Of a stretch of DNA of 64,000 nt, positions 11,143 to 22,790 are shown piece by piece. The translations under genes were made by a program, and so were the position numbers. The notes under the pieces were generated by a model, which was not told the origin of the DNA, did not search any database, and saw only the letters and a list, made by a program, of their open reading frames with translations. Within the stretch, counting starts at the first letter, position 1, and every line of letters begins with the position of its first letter. Source of the DNA: Mansonella perstans (Eukaryota; Nematoda; Chromadorea; Rhabditida; Onchocercidae); the NCBI GenBank assembly GCA_037074765.1, contig JBAMDO010000243.1, positions 1 to 64,000 on the forward strand. The letters are read 5' to 3'.

Positions 11143-12099
11143 ACATACTCAATCTTCCAACAACTTTCTAGCCAGTATAAAGTGTCCCAAAGTGATATAC
11201 TTAATTCTACTTTCATGCTTACCGCTCTCACCGTACCTCAAACTTTGATCAATTATCTTGAACAGTTTATTTATAACATTTCATATCGAAGTTGAATTGC
11301 TTTCGAAATTTCGCATTTGCAAAGCTTAAATATGCTCAACACTGAAATGAGCATGACAAAATTGTACCAGAAAAGCAGCAGAGCATACTGTACTGTCAAT
11401 CTAATCGATTAAATTATCATCTTTGATAGCTACAATAAATTACTCATCTATTGTGAAACGAATCATACGTAAGTGCAAAGTACTAGAAAACTCATCAAAC
11501 TTAAGTAAATGAACTGTGTAATATATCTCTATATACATGGATTTTCATAGTGTCAGCAATTTATATATCTTCTGCTAAAAACATTCCTTTTCTTTAAACA
11601 AGTACCGTCGCGGTTTCAATAAATCGAAAGGAACGGTAGGATTTTCCACAAGTAATACAGCCACACAAATCTCTCAACATACATCTCAAAACTCACGATG
11701 TTAGAGCTATCAACCCGCAGCAAGATCACTTCACTCTGAGGTAATTTCAAATCAGTTGGATTTATTCGAAACTTCTACAACATTGCCATCTCACAAGAAC
11801 CAACAGACACAGTATTTCAAACAACCATTCCAAAGATTTGTTCCAGAGCAAGCAAGCAAAGTTGAAAATTCATTTCTATATACAATATACCAGCAATAAT
11901 AATAGATAAAAAAGTAGTGTAAATGGACAAACTACAAATTGAAAAAAAAAGAAAAAAAAACAGTAAATGAAGCAATAATGAATTTTAAAGGGGGATAAAA
12001 GGAAGACGTAAAACAAGTTGTTTCTCAGCATTTTTCTTATAGCCAAAGAAAAATTATTCATTTAGCAGTAGAGTATATCGTTTGTATCATCATCGTCAT
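11143..12099 (+). other. 3' flank between convergent ELMOD and ARGLU1 genes; contains a coding-like stretch
   Basis: From about 11578 to 11899 one plus-strand frame is open except for a single TAG at 11702-11704. The residues read are Gln/Ser/Thr-rich and not low-complexity, for example QTQYFKQPFQRFVPEQASK near the end. GAG|GTAATT near 11740 is a good donor. I recognise no family. It could be an alternative 3' exon of ELMOD, a decayed gene, or chance. The remainder is A+T-rich with A runs near 11940-11960. Confidence 0.35.
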
Positions 12100-15000
12100 T
12101 CACTTAAAGCCGAGCTTCAACTTGATTGGCGCCCTCATTGTTCCACCTTTATTTAGTATCGCTTGCTGCTCACTTTTTGTTAACAGTTCACGTTCCTGAA
12201 TTAGCGCATTCCGTTCCATTTCCAATTTGCTCTTTGTTTCTAGCATTAATAAGCGCTCCTGTTTCTGAAAACAGCATCTTTGAATATTAGAATACAAAAA
12301 AAAAAAAGAAAAAAAAAAAGAGGAAAAAAAGATGAATCAAAATATCTACATGCACACGAAGAAACGCCTTAGAAACTAACAGATCGTATGTTCTACCTGT
12401 AACTAAAAAGCACCACTACAAGAAATATGTTGAAATCACCAGCTGCCCAATCAGGATTCTAAAAAAAGCTCATATTTGAATGAACATACTGCTCGGTCAG
12501 TAGTAACAATTCGTGTACTTCGCCTTGGTGTTGAAACAGCTTATCGGCCAATGGAACACCTACTAGTAGTAGCTTGCTGTTGTATCCCAGCGATATCACG
12601 CAGCAGTGTATGTCCAAAGATTGTGCAAAATTAGTGCACATTATGAATTTCCTCCCGAAATACCACTATTCTTTGTTGAACCATTTTGAGTCAACAAAGA
12701 ATAGTGGTCGCTAGTCTGTATCTCTGATTTAATTATTTACAAGTAATTCAAAGTAATTCAAACAGCTGCTGCGCGACTGGTCTGAGCTGAAATTGTGCAA
12801 GAGCCTGAAACATGGCGATAACGGAAACTACATCACTCATTTTTATCTAATCGTACATCTGGTGTAAGCACTTTAACTTTACCAATTTCTTTTCCGTCTC
12901 CTCCAGTTCCTTCATTTTCTTTTCTAGATTTTCCTCAAGTTCTGCGCATCGCTTTTTGGATTCCTCCTGTAAATATTATTTGAAAAATATTCAAAAGTAT
13001 TCAAAAGTGCTGACCACTATATTAAGGAAAGAGATTCGCCTTTGCTCTTCCTACGAGAGGGAAAGAGATTCCCTCTCGTAATTTATACATGACTTTCACT
13101 AGCGTTTCAAATGCCATTCATTTAATCTTAAATGCATATACGGAAAAAGAAGTAATTCCTTCTGATTATTTTTTTACAGTGATACCTAAAAATTCTACAT
13201 AATGGTTTAACGAAAAAGAATTCTAGCCTACCTCTCTTTTTCGGCTTTCTTCCACCTCATGCATCATTTCCTGTTCAATCTGCGAACGCAACCTGGATTC
13301 CAGGTCTGCGCGTGCCTTAGCAACACGTTCCTGAACCAAGGATTCCAAATCAGCCACCCTAGCACTCACCTAGAATAAAAGTATCTTAAAAAAAAAAAAA
13401 AAAGGGTTCTTGTCTTATTTAGAAAATTTGCAAATTTTGCACTACAATATAATGGAACCAATAATTTAAAGTAGAGGTTTGAACAAAAAACAAGCTGAAG
13501 ATTTCAAACTGCAGAGCAAAAAATATGCAAATTTTCTAAAATGGACATATATCAATTACAAAATTAAGATCTAACTTAAAAAAATACCATTGATGTGGTC
13601 GGACTCCATAAATGAATCCTTCCAGCTAATTAGCGGCCGCAAGGTGCAGACACACAGACAGCCTTTCTCCATTCTTCAATGTTCTTTTTTTGTGTAACAC
13701 CTAATGGTGTTAACACGAAACGTAGCATAAACTAACTTGTTAATAACCCGTAACTATAAATAAAGAACTGGGAATGCTTACATCCGAAAGTAAAGATCTA
13801 GCATGAAAAAGGAATTATTTCAACTCCTGTTTTTTGAATCCCCAAAATTTGAATTCTTTTAGTCTTAAGGTGACCACTAAAACACAAATTTAAATCTCAA
13901 AAACTGCGACTACCTCACCCTCCAGCTTTCCCTTGGCCAACAAATTTCATTTGTATTCTCATATAATTGCAAACACATTCGCATTTTACTAAATGTAATC
14001 AACATTTAAAAAAAAAATTATTTGAAGCCTGCATATGACCACTAAAATCTGAGTTATAACAATATCGCTAATTAAATCCAAAATTTTAAGAGAATCAGAT
14101 GCAATCCCCTGACATCAAATAACAACCGATAACTAAAACTACCGCAGTCGCAATTAAATGAAGACAACAATCTTTTTAAGGCCTCAAAACGATGACTAAA
14201 AATAATTAGAAAACTTCATCCATGGCAATCTAACGTGATAGAATGTAAAAAAATATTACCTGCTCAGTAACCCTGGCGTCCAACCAATCCTTAGCTGCTT
14301 GACTTAGCTGTGATGCATCAAATTTGACTCCAGCTCCTAATTCGCTTACCAGGGCTCCTAACGACGTGGATGGTGAATTCGAACTACCATTCCTGAAAAA
14401 AAAAACCTTCAAACTCATATCAAGAGAAAAAAGAGTACGCACCTATTATCAACTCGAACTACCACTTCACTGATTATATTCATTTTCAGATCAATACCGT
14501 TTAGTGAAGAATTGAATTTCTCATCTAATTTCCTAGTTTGCTAAATCATACGCCATACACTGAATGCCCAATTTCAGCAATAGCAAAATTCTCAATCCGC
14601 AATTTAAAAACTGAATCTTCATAAGTGATGCAATGCAACTGTTACAATTATTTTTCAAATTTCTTGGATTCCTTCTTACATTATTGAATAAGCTTTATCT
14701 AACCCAAACAATAGCAGAACCATACTGTATTTTCAACAAAGAAACTATGTCACCATCCAGTAATCTTTCAACCATTATTCGCCGCTCCGAATGATAAGAA
14801 ATTTTTTAGGGTAGCTCATAAACCTCAAATTGGGTGTGATGCACACCATGATGCATTTTCTTCCCAACAAGGAAATTAAAACTTGATCCTTAGCTATTTG
14901 TGGTGTATTTTACAATGCACCACAAATAGCTAACCTTTTATGTGATGCATCGACTCTCATTATCGACATATGCTCTTCATACTTCCTGAATAACTTCCTG

Positions 15001-15376
15001 AACCTACCTTAATCTAATTATTAACAGCGGAAATGTTGGTCAAAATTTTTCGAAGATAAGAAAGAGAGAAGGGTTCACTTTCAGTTATAAAAAGTAAAGT
15101 AATATTTATTATTTTCAACTTACATTTCAGTAGTGACTCTTAACAAGACATAAATCGCACTCGAAGCAAAAATTATTGAACTCTTATTTTATAAACCTAC
15201 CCGCGTTTTTCCCTTTTGAGCAGTGACTCGATTTCATTGTCGGAAGCGGAATGATCAGAATCACGCCTTCGTCGACGATCCTTATCTTTGCGATACCGCC
15301 TATCGCGATCACGACGTTCGTCGCGTGAACGAGATGATGAGCGGCGCCTGCGGTCACGCGATCTACTTCGAGCCAT
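12100..15376 (-). CDS. ARGLU1: ARGLU1-like arginine/glutamate-rich splicing and transcription cofactor
   Basis: ARGLU1 is a nuclear RS-domain protein that modulates splicing and works with Mediator and nuclear receptors. Five exons: 15376-15201, 14392-14260, 13369-13232, 12966-12883, 12264-12100; 231 residues. The first 58 residues are an Arg/Ser/Asp domain (MARSRSRDRRRRSSS onward, ending LLKREKR). Exon 2 is a linker with GAGVKFDASQLSQAAKDWLD. Exons 3-5 form one long charged coiled coil (VADLESLVQERVAKARADLE; ESKKRCAELEENLEKKMKEL; LETKSKLEMERNALIQEREL), ending NKGGTMRAPIKLKLGFK, which parallels the ILGKGKSRPKLSFSL tail of human ARGLU1. The ATG at 15376 opens the RS run; an in-frame ATG at 15403 adds nine residues. 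Introns are long and contain two perfect hairpins and a coding-like segment. Confidence 0.88.
12459..12700 (-). other. coding-like segment inside ARGLU1 intron 4
   Basis: One minus-strand frame is open from about 12700 to 12459 and reads a mixed, non-repetitive peptide including CCVISLGYNSKLLLVGVPLA and a following LFQHQGEVHELLLLTEQ. It is less A+T-rich than the surrounding intron. It ends at a canonical donor, GAGCA|GTATGT, near 12489. A TTTCAG acceptor near 12814 precedes another short open stretch. Its phase does not fit between ARGLU1 exons 4 and 5, so it may be a poison exon, part of a nested gene, or a relic. I do not recognise the peptide. Confidence 0.3.
12662..12708. repeat. perfect inverted repeat, 18-bp arms, in ARGLU1 intron 4
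   Basis: Left arm 12662-12679 (ACCACTATTCTTTGTTGA) is the exact reverse complement of 12691-12708, with an 11-nt loop. It can form an 18-bp perfect hairpin in either transcript orientation. Confidence 0.9.
14890..14933. repeat. perfect inverted repeat, 16-bp arms, in ARGLU1 intron 1
   Basis: Left arm 14890-14905 (TTAGCTATTTGTGGTG) pairs exactly with 14918-14933 across a 12-nt loop. Flanking copies of GTGATGCA lie on either side (near 14837 and 14942). Confidence 0.9.
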
Positions 15377-16500
15377 TACTAACTGATCCCAGTAACTGTT
15401 CAATCAATTAGTTCTAAAGTTTTCAATCAAATTCTAATTGATAGGTGCATAAAAAACCCCGCACAATCATAATTTGAAAAGTTACTACCAAGAAAAATGA
15501 TAATGAATTTAACAAGCAGGAAATGGAAGTCCAACTATTCACTTCGAGTATAAATGTAAACTGCTAACGGCCTGTCTTTATAAGAAAGGAGTATAATCCT
15601 AACTAAGAGAGCCAATACGCTCCCGAAATTATCCGCCAAAACTATCGTACTAATAATGCACCATGACCTCCCGAATCGATAACTTGTTAAGACTATACGA
15701 GCTGGTATTCGTGATCTGTTAACTTTATTTGAAAATACCGATTCACAATTGTTTAAATTTATTACATCAATCAACTTTTCATTGATCGACACATCGATAT
15801 CAATAATGTTCTTTGGAGGACCAATTCGAGGAAAGAACATGTGTTCTGGATGTGGAAAACATAGAATCATTAAATGTCATTCACGCACAAATTCACCATT
15901 AACATAACCTGCGCCAGAACATCTCGTCACCCACATCATAACCAAGGATACCGAGGTAAACTATCGCAACGAGATAATGCCTAATCCAAGCGAATACCGT
16001 AGCATTCTTTCCTAAATCGAGCGCTCAAAGATCGTTTAAATTTATTGCAGCTCTTTTGGCTATTTAAACTAAATAATTGAAGTTTCTTGAAATGAGTTAT
16101 TGACTGAAATTATTTGATAAATTCCCAGGCATAATTTGCAAATTAAGTCATTAAGTGAGCTTTCAAACTGCTGCCAACATTTTAGCAATATTTTTACTTA
16201 ATTAAATACTTTTACTTAGAAAGATAATTTCATTGATTGTTCAATCAATCCTTTATATTCTCTTGATTTATATTTCTTCTCTATAATTAACCTCATCTTT
16301 CATTTCTTTCATTACTACTTAGATTTTGTTGAAATGGTGAGAAAGAAAAAAAAGAATTTTCCCAAATTTTCAGTACAAATAATACATTTCTAAAACCATA
16401 CATTCACACCCACGCATACACGTACACATGCGTCAACAACACAAATATGCGCAAACATGAACAGTCGTAAATAGAAAGTTTTTTTTTTTTTTTTATTATT
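15377..16500. other. upstream region of ARGLU1 gene
   Basis: The ARGLU1 promoter is expected here. A 111-codon minus-strand ORF at 15870-15535 has no motif I recognise and a length reachable by chance. About 15890-16030 is noticeably less A+T-rich than its surroundings. No RNA gene is evident. Confidence 0.4.
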
Positions 16501-16508
16501 CTTACTAA

Positions 16509-16845
16509 CACGTTTCGAGATCCCTAAATCACATGAGCAATTAATTCTCGCCTTTCCGATTGCTGCAAAAATTGGAATGGTAAGGTGAGAGTCATGCCGT
16601 AATGCTGAACTACGTGAAATGGCGAACACCATGAAGTAACGATGCACGTGAAATGACGAACTAAGTGAGGTGACGATTTACATCAAATGCAAAGCACGTT
16701 TGAAATCTCTAAGTCACATAACGGATCAATTCTTGTCTTACCACTTGTCTTTCCAACCGATTCTAACCGAAGAGTAAGAAGGAGAGTCATGCAATAGTGA
16801 TGAACGTAGAACGTAAAGAAGCACGTGAAGTGGCATTTTTTCAAA
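16509..16845. repeat. diverged tandem duplication, about 186-bp unit
   Basis: A unit beginning CACGTTTCGAGATCCCTAAA at 16509 recurs as CACGTTTGAAATCTCTAAG at 16695. Matching landmarks follow in the same order: TTAATTCTCG/TCAATTCTTG, TTTCCGATT/TTTCCAACC, GAGAGTCATGC, and GTGAA(A/G)TGGC. There are also smaller internal repeats of a CACGTGAAATGACGAAC-like word around 16610-16670. Confidence 0.65.
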
Positions 16846-18542
16846 TTTCTACGTCAGAATCTATTAATTTGTATATTGCGATGCACAATGCAAAAAATAC
16901 TTGATAAACTTCCTTGATAACATTACATTTTTTTCATTAAAACTGAAGTGAATGATTAAAAAAAGGAAAAGAAAAGTGTAGAAGCATTTCTGAAAAATAA
17001 TTCAAATAAAGAGAAAGAGAGGAAGAGAGAGAGAACAAGATAAAGATTTCAATTAAATTCCCGGAAATATTACTTTTTACCATCGTATAATCTAAAACTG
17101 CCAACCTACTTTGTTTTTTTCATACTTTTAGTTCCCTTAATTAATTCTATTAGGATCGAAAAAACCGAAATTAATTTGTAGTTGCAAAATTGTTTACTCA
17201 TAAGTCAAATAATCATATATTATGAGAACATTTCATAACTGGGTAATATGATTGATTTATGTGGAATTATAAATTTTAATAAAATCTCAAGGATCTAATA
17301 ACTCAGTATGATCATGATTATTATAGCTTATTTATTATAATCATGATTATTATAGTCTTATTTGTCATTATATAAAATCTTACAATTTTTTGTAAAAACA
17401 ATTTATTAATTTTTTACCTTTCTTTAATCTAATGGGTATAATCTATTACTTCAGTCTGATTAGTTCAGTTTTGTTTGTTTGAGAGAAAGAGAGAGAGAGA
17501 GAGAAGAAACAAAATAATCTCAATTAAAGGAAATTACCAATTGTTTGTTGCTGGCGTTAATCTGATTAGTCATTTTACTATAAACAGAACTTGCCTTATA
17601 AAACTTCCCCTCCTTTTTGTAGTTTTCAGTTTTTCTTTTTTTTTTTTGATTACGGCATTTATTAATGACTACAACTTTACGGTGATGCCCTCTGAACTTT
17701 GAACTATAACTTCCCTACCCTGTTATCCTTATTGTATATTCGAATTTATACTGTCATCTTACTTTCGATTGTTGTCATTTTAATTTATGCAACAATAAAC
17801 TGTACAGATAACTTAATCCTCTTAATCGAATTATCGAATTACCGAATTACCATCTTAATGGTAAAACAAACGATGAAACACATCTTTCAGTGTTTCAGCC
17901 AATCAATACAAATTCATCTTAATAATTTCAATAAAAAAGTGACGTTCTTTCGCGACAGAATTGTAAAAATGAAAAATGAAATTTTTGCTGAAAAACAATA
18001 AATTAAAAAAAAAAAAATCCCTCATCCCTCATCAGTCACTTTGTTGATGCATAATGATTAAAAAAGAAACCTATTTGAAATGAAATTTAATAAGCTAAAA
18101 ACTGACCTTATAACAGCTGACGATTTTTTTTTGTTGATTGATAAAACATTTGCTATCATTATTTTGTTATTTTTGAAAAGAGAAGAGGTAAAAAAAAAGA
18201 CAAGAGAGCTAAAGGGAGAGAGAGAGTGGGAGAATGAGAAAGAAAAAGAGAGAAATGCATTAGTCCAATTTTCAATTTCAATCCTCAAGGGATTCAATGG
18301 ATTAGCCTGTTATCACTTCGATATCACTTCTTATACTTGTCTCATATCGCTATCGAATTAGGATTTGCCCTAAATTATCGTAGCACTCTTTATGCAAAAA
18401 TATTTTTTTTTTTTTTTTTTTGTTTTTGTTTTTCTTATTTTCCATTTACTTGTCAACTAACTCAATTAATTTTTTTTTTTTTTTTAACATTTCTTTAAAA
18501 GAGAAGAAATGGAATTATTGCAAGGAGAGAAAAAGAGAGGAA

Positions 18543-18573
<31 letters not shown>

Positions 18574-20630
18574 ATATATATATACATGTGTATATATATA
18601 TATATATATGCATGTATATATGTATGTGGAATGATTTTCATTTATAATTTGATTATTTTCAGCATTTTCTTTTCTACCTCTTTCTTTTTAAAAATTTTTT
18701 GATAAGAAAATTTGCTCTTTTACAATTTTATCAATGTTATCAATCTGCTAACGTTTTTTCTAATTTCAGCCTTCTTCCCTTTCCTTCTTTTTCTTCCTCC
18801 CACTCTCTGTTTCTTTCTACCCAAAATTCCAGTGTTAAATATACATTAACGAATTAAATTAGTTCTAATTTAATAGATGAAAACTTCAAATCACAAATTT
18901 TTCGTTACAATTTTAAGATTTGAAAATTTATCATTGCTTTTTCTGTTTGTATGATGGTGATAAAAATTACAAAGTGGTAAATATTACAATAAAATTTTAA
19001 AATTCGCAACTTTCAAATTTCGTTTTTTTTTTTCCATTCTATGAGACAATACAGGACACGGAACGCAACACTTTCTTTTTTTTGAAAATTCATTTGAACA
19101 GTATTTGAATTTTGTGTTAAAATGAAGCGAATTTTCAAAACAAAAATAATTGCAAAAATTTGCGATGGAATAAATAAAGGTAGTTGTTAATTGAAGTTAC
19201 TGGAAAAAAAAAAGAGTATAAGTAGTTTTTCTTGAAAGAAGCAAATTTTGCAAGAATTGTTTTATGACCACAAAAAAAGAAAAAAAAAAGAAAAGCAGAA
19301 CACAAAAAAAAGACGAAGCCTTTTTGCGGAAATAAATTTATTTTAAAATTTAAATATAGCAAAAGATGAAATGTGAACCTATTTAAAATTGTACGAGTCA
19401 ATGAATGCTGATGACCATTCGTTATAATTTTGGAAATATGCTTCTTACATTTACGCATATAAATATATTTTAACATATTTTATTGGTAGATGTATATTGC
19501 AAATGAAATTTCACAAGGAATAATTAATTCAATTTTTTTTTCTTTGTTTATTTTTGAAAATCAAATATGGACGAATAAGACAAGACAAAAAAAAAAGTAG
19601 CCTAAATGCAAAAGAAACATTTTCCCTGGTCTTTTTCATAATTGCTTTTAAAGCAGAATTCCGCCAAAATATTTTGCTATACAAAATAGTGGAAATATTT
19701 TTTTTTTTTGTTTGACTAATTTTAACTTAAAATCAATAAAAAAAGCAATATTTTATTTCATTAGTCAAGGTTCTTTTTTGAGAATTTCTTTTTTTATGCA
19801 AACGATGCAATTCGGTTCGTAATTTCCTTTTTTTTTTGAATTTTAAATTTTGCAAATAATTGAAAGCAATTCAGGAAATGTCAGGATTCAGGAAATTTCA
19901 GATTACAGGAAACATCTATGCATCGGTTGTAAATATTCGCAATTTGTTTTTTCCTTTAGTGTCAAAATAGCTAAAATAAGGATAGGAAAGAAGGAATGAA
20001 GAATGGAAGAAAAATAAGTAGAGGGTGAAGAGGAGTTTGCAGAAAGAAGAGGAATTGTAGAGGTATTATATTTAAAGGCCCGTAATATGTGGGAAAATTT
20101 TGAGCACAAGCCTAATTTCTTATTCAGCTTCTTTTTTTTTTTGCTTTCCGGTATACATTTTAATCATCCTTGAGAGGGTACTTTTGAGCTTTTTATATTT
20201 CCACACAATCACGAAAGGCCTCAATTTATGGGCTTTACTTTAGGTTGCCTATTATGGCTTTGTCTTTAGGTTGCCTATTACTTTCATTACTTTACCTATT
20301 ATTTTACATACTTAGACGCAATATGTTTAATTACATTAAACCATTGAAAAATGATTTCTTCATGTATAAACACATACACAAATATATGCAAACAAACACG
20401 TAAGATGTCAATTCAAAGACCCTGCCTTTAGGCTGCTCGCTACTTCACATATCAACAGGCAATAATATGCTTAATTACCTAATTACCGTTAAATCATTAT
20501 ATCACTTTCCAGATTTTTTTTCATTTTTAACTATTTCTAAATATATCATTTTTGACAAGTCTACAGCCTAAATATTCCGTTTTCTTTTTTTTCTGAAAGT
20601 AATTTTAATTTTAATTGCTAGCAAAAAAAA
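16846..20630. other. gene desert with simple repeats
   Basis: No coding region is supported. It contains GA-rich runs (17480-17506, 18180-18252), poly-T tracts (18400-18422, 18471-18485), and a GT/AT dinucleotide block (18543-18628). ORFs such as 17699-18001 and 19135-19476 are A+T-rich and without recognisable domains. Around 20210-20280 a short TTTAGGTTGCCTATTA phrase is repeated. Confidence 0.5.
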
Positions 20631-20631
20631 A

Positions 20632-21019
20632 CATTGAATTGTCAACATTGGAAAAAAATTCCTCACCTAATGACATTAACACGGATTTTACTTAATTTAT
20701 ATTGCATTTAAAAAAATATCATAATTTTTTTAAATCATATAATTCTGGGAAAAATTTATCAAATCATTCGTCTCACAGGCATTTTAATTTGAAACAACTG
20801 GTACTAGAAAATTGCACTGTGATGAGGAATTTAATTTCAATCGAAATATTTTTTGAACATCATTTCGACTTTACAAAAATGCTCGTATTAAATGTCTTTT
20901 CAAATTTTCCTTTTCTTAAAATTTAATTCCACTTTTCATTAAAAATTAGGATGTTCAAACAAAAATGTTTCTTTTGAATTTTTTCTTTTTTTTTTAATTT
21001 TGGTTTTACTTCTCATTAC

Positions 21020-21050
<31 letters not shown>

Positions 21051-22790
21051 AAATTGTCAACATTGGGAAAAAAATTGCTCACCTAGTTACACTAGTATAA
21101 ATTTTATTTAATTTACAACTACACTTAACAAAATACCACAAATTTAATTGATTCCTCAATCTCGAACTTTTTTCTCGCTTAAAAATATTTTAAAAAACTG
21201 GATATTATGCTTTGTATGATTAAACAAAAGAACATTTCATTTTGCAAGATTAAATAACTTCATGTGATTTAATGTACATTTCTATATATTATTTCGCTTT
21301 TGCAAAATGTTCAAATGGAATGCCTTTTCAACTTTTTCATTTTCTCTTAAAATTAATCTTACTTTTCATTAAAAGTGGCCCTCCCCACGATGGCCCTTCG
21401 GACCATAGCTTGTGTTGTCCAGGCTTTGCGGGAGAAAATCCTTTAGTTGCAATATGGACTGGATTATCCTTACTTGGTACACATCAAGAGGAAAAATTTA
21501 TCTTTCGTATTTCTTCTATCCGTTTTTGTACGACTTTAGGCAGTGATTTTGATCGATTTATCCAGTGTAACGCGCTTTGAATCCGACCAAAACACTACTG
21601 GGATTTTTTCCAAATCTATTCGCTTATAGCAAAGTTAACGGTTCCGTACATCGGTAAGTATTGCTAGCAGTTCCAACCCTGGTCTATTCATACTTTTGAT
21701 TGGAGAGATCTTGATTTGGCGAAGAGTACTGCGCTAGTTCTTTCGTAGATGTGTCTGTTAAAGATGTATACCGCTACTGAATACGCAACACTCGATACGT
21801 CCATCGAGACGTGGAGTTATTATTGATTTGAGAGCTTTGTGGCTAGAAAAATTAATTCAGAGGTGATAAAACCAATGATAGTAAAAAAAATGACCGAGTG
21901 AAGAGTAACAAGGAAGCTGTCGAAGGATGATGTAAAACGATTGCTAACAAAGGCTAAAGTTTTGGATGGATCCCACCCTCTCTACAACGAAAATAAGTGG
22001 GTTTGGCTTATAAAACGATTTCACATGACCTTTGAACATCAAGCAGAGAATGACTGTTTTGACTTGACAATCAATCGCACATAGGGTGTTAAAGACTAAA
22101 GCTTGCAATATTGTGATATAAATTGACTTGGTTATAAGCGCGATACGTCGCTTACAATGTGCACACGGTAAATATAATTATGGCCAAAGAATTTATCAAA
22201 TCGTTTTGTTACAGCATTTTAATTTGAAACAATTGGTACTAGAAAGTTGTGTTGTAATCGAAAATTTAATTTCAATCAAAATGATTTTTGAACATCATTT
22301 CGATTTCTCAAAAATGCTCGCATTACGTCTTTTCAATTTTCCCTTTTTTTAAAAATTTAATTTCACTTTTCATTAAAAATTGAATTCTTTTTTTTTAATT
22401 TGATTTTGCTTTTCATTGCAAAGAAAAAAAAAAGAATTAAATTGTCAACTTTAGGAAAAAAATTTCTCACCTAGTTACACTAGCACAGATTTTACTTAAT
22501 TTACATTGCATTTAAGAAAATATCACAAATTTAATTAATTCCTCGATTTCAGACATTTTTCTTGCCTAAAAATTTTTTGAAAAATAGAAACGGAAAATCA
22601 CTTTGCATAATTAAATAAAAAAGAACACTTCATTTTGTAAGATTAAATAAGATTAAATAAGGAATTCATGTGTATTCATCAAAATGAACATTTTTACAAA
22701 TCGTTTCTCTTTTATAAAAATGTTCGAATAAAATGTCTTTGCAATTTTTCCTTTTTTTTTAAATTTAATTTTACTTTTAATTGAATTTAA
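20632..22790. repeat. direct repeats flanking a BEL/Pao retroelement fragment
   Basis: A module starting at a GTCAACATTGG(G)AAAAAAATT phrase and running through CTCACCTAGTTACACTAG, CATTTTAATTTGAAACAA and an AAATGTCTTTTCAA-type end is present in diverged copies: about 20632-20948, 21041-21375, 22186-22380 and 22434-22790. Taken together, 20750-21375 resembles 22186-22785 at an offset of about 1.4 kb. These blocks sit exactly on either side of the retroelement fragment. They may be decayed LTRs, or an older tandem array into which the element inserted. Confidence 0.6.
21376..22185 (-). mobile_element. degenerate BEL/Pao LTR-retrotransposon pol fragment (RNase H to integrase N-terminus)
   Basis: On the minus strand, frame-broken segments read in the order of a BEL/Pao polyprotein. 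First, around 21690, SPIKSMNRPGLELLAIL recalls the PRLELLA segment after the reverse transcriptase. Next, around 21600, WSDSK begins the RNase H region. Then, near 21480-21380, VPSKDNPVHIATKGFSP is followed by LWSEGPSWGG, the hallmark of the region before the Pao integrase. Stops and frameshifts separate these pieces, and gag, protease, most reverse transcriptase and the integrase core are missing. The segment is also less A+T-rich than its flanks. It is inactive. Recognition rests on these motifs only. Confidence 0.75.

Noticed and set aside
15535..15870. 111-codon minus ORF upstream of ARGLU1
   Set aside because: No motif, no splice signals, and a length that can occur by chance in 64 kb of six-frame sequence.
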